This document shows positions 13,919 through 13,923 of a stretch of DNA of 13,923 bases, piece by piece; the first letter of the stretch is position 1, and every line of letters starts with the position of its first letter. A program made the position numbers and the translations under genes. Source of the DNA: an uncultured Azospirillum sp. (GTDB taxonomy: Bacteria > Pseudomonadota > Alphaproteobacteria > RF32 > CAG-239). The notes below the pieces were generated by a model. That model saw nothing but the letters and a program-made list of their open reading frames with translations, did not search any database and had not been told where the DNA came from. Location of the stretch: assembly GCA_947383875.1 (NCBI GenBank), contig CANDEX010000042.1, positions 1-13,923 on the forward strand, in the 5' to 3' direction.

Positions 13919-13923
13919 ATGAA
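13919..13923 (+). CDS. Start of a further gene (3' partial, two codons only)
   Basis: An ATG at 13919 follows GTGAGG (about 13907-13912) and lies downstream of a good promoter. Only the first bases are present, so nothing can be said about the product. Confidence 0.4.

Overview
The window looks like chromosomal DNA of a fairly low-GC alphaproteobacterium. The evidence is indirect: a monocistronic flagellar hook gene with a textbook sigma-54 promoter, an accB-accC operon, an mlaA-mlaC pair, and short intergenic regions with clear -35/-10 boxes and hairpin terminators. Gut-associated uncultured relatives are a plausible source, but the species cannot be named from this sequence.

Region 1 (1-3362) is one end of an integrated element, probably a prophage or phage-like island. 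It opens inside a protein whose C-terminus has the C-type-lectin/DUF1566 look (YWSSTEY ... YVRPVLAV), with a codon pattern typical of diversity-generating retroelement (DGR) variable regions. A 27-base 5' half of a tRNA-Leu follows. Next comes a tightly packed run of seven small genes (308-1868), including a membrane peptide and a candidate Tad2-like (DUF2829-type) anti-Thoeris protein. The element ends with an excisionase-like HTH gene overlapping an intact tyrosine integrase, whose stop codon lies about 140 bases from the 3' end of tRNA-Phe(GAA), the presumed attachment site.

Region 2 (3363-7081) is on the minus strand: tRNA-Phe with its own promoter and terminator, a large unrecognised protein of about 725 residues, and flgE driven by a perfect sigma-54 promoter.

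Region 3 (7309-9215) is the accB-accC operon (biotin carboxyl carrier protein and biotin carboxylase of acetyl-CoA carboxylase, the first step of fatty acid synthesis), closed by a strong terminator. A six-helix membrane protein of unknown function follows, and a bidirectional terminator separates it from the next, convergent gene.

Region 4 (10162-12184, minus) holds a WbpE-like DegT-family sugar aminotransferase and a CpdA-like metallophosphoesterase. Region 5 (12249-13794, plus) is the mlaA-mlaC operon for outer-membrane lipid asymmetry, with its own promoter and terminator. A good sigma-70-type promoter and the first codons of another gene sit at the right edge.

Regions 2-5 look like ordinary core chromosome. 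The unusual content is in region 1: the DGR-like target, the tRNA relic, the candidate anti-defence gene and the overlapping xis/int pair.
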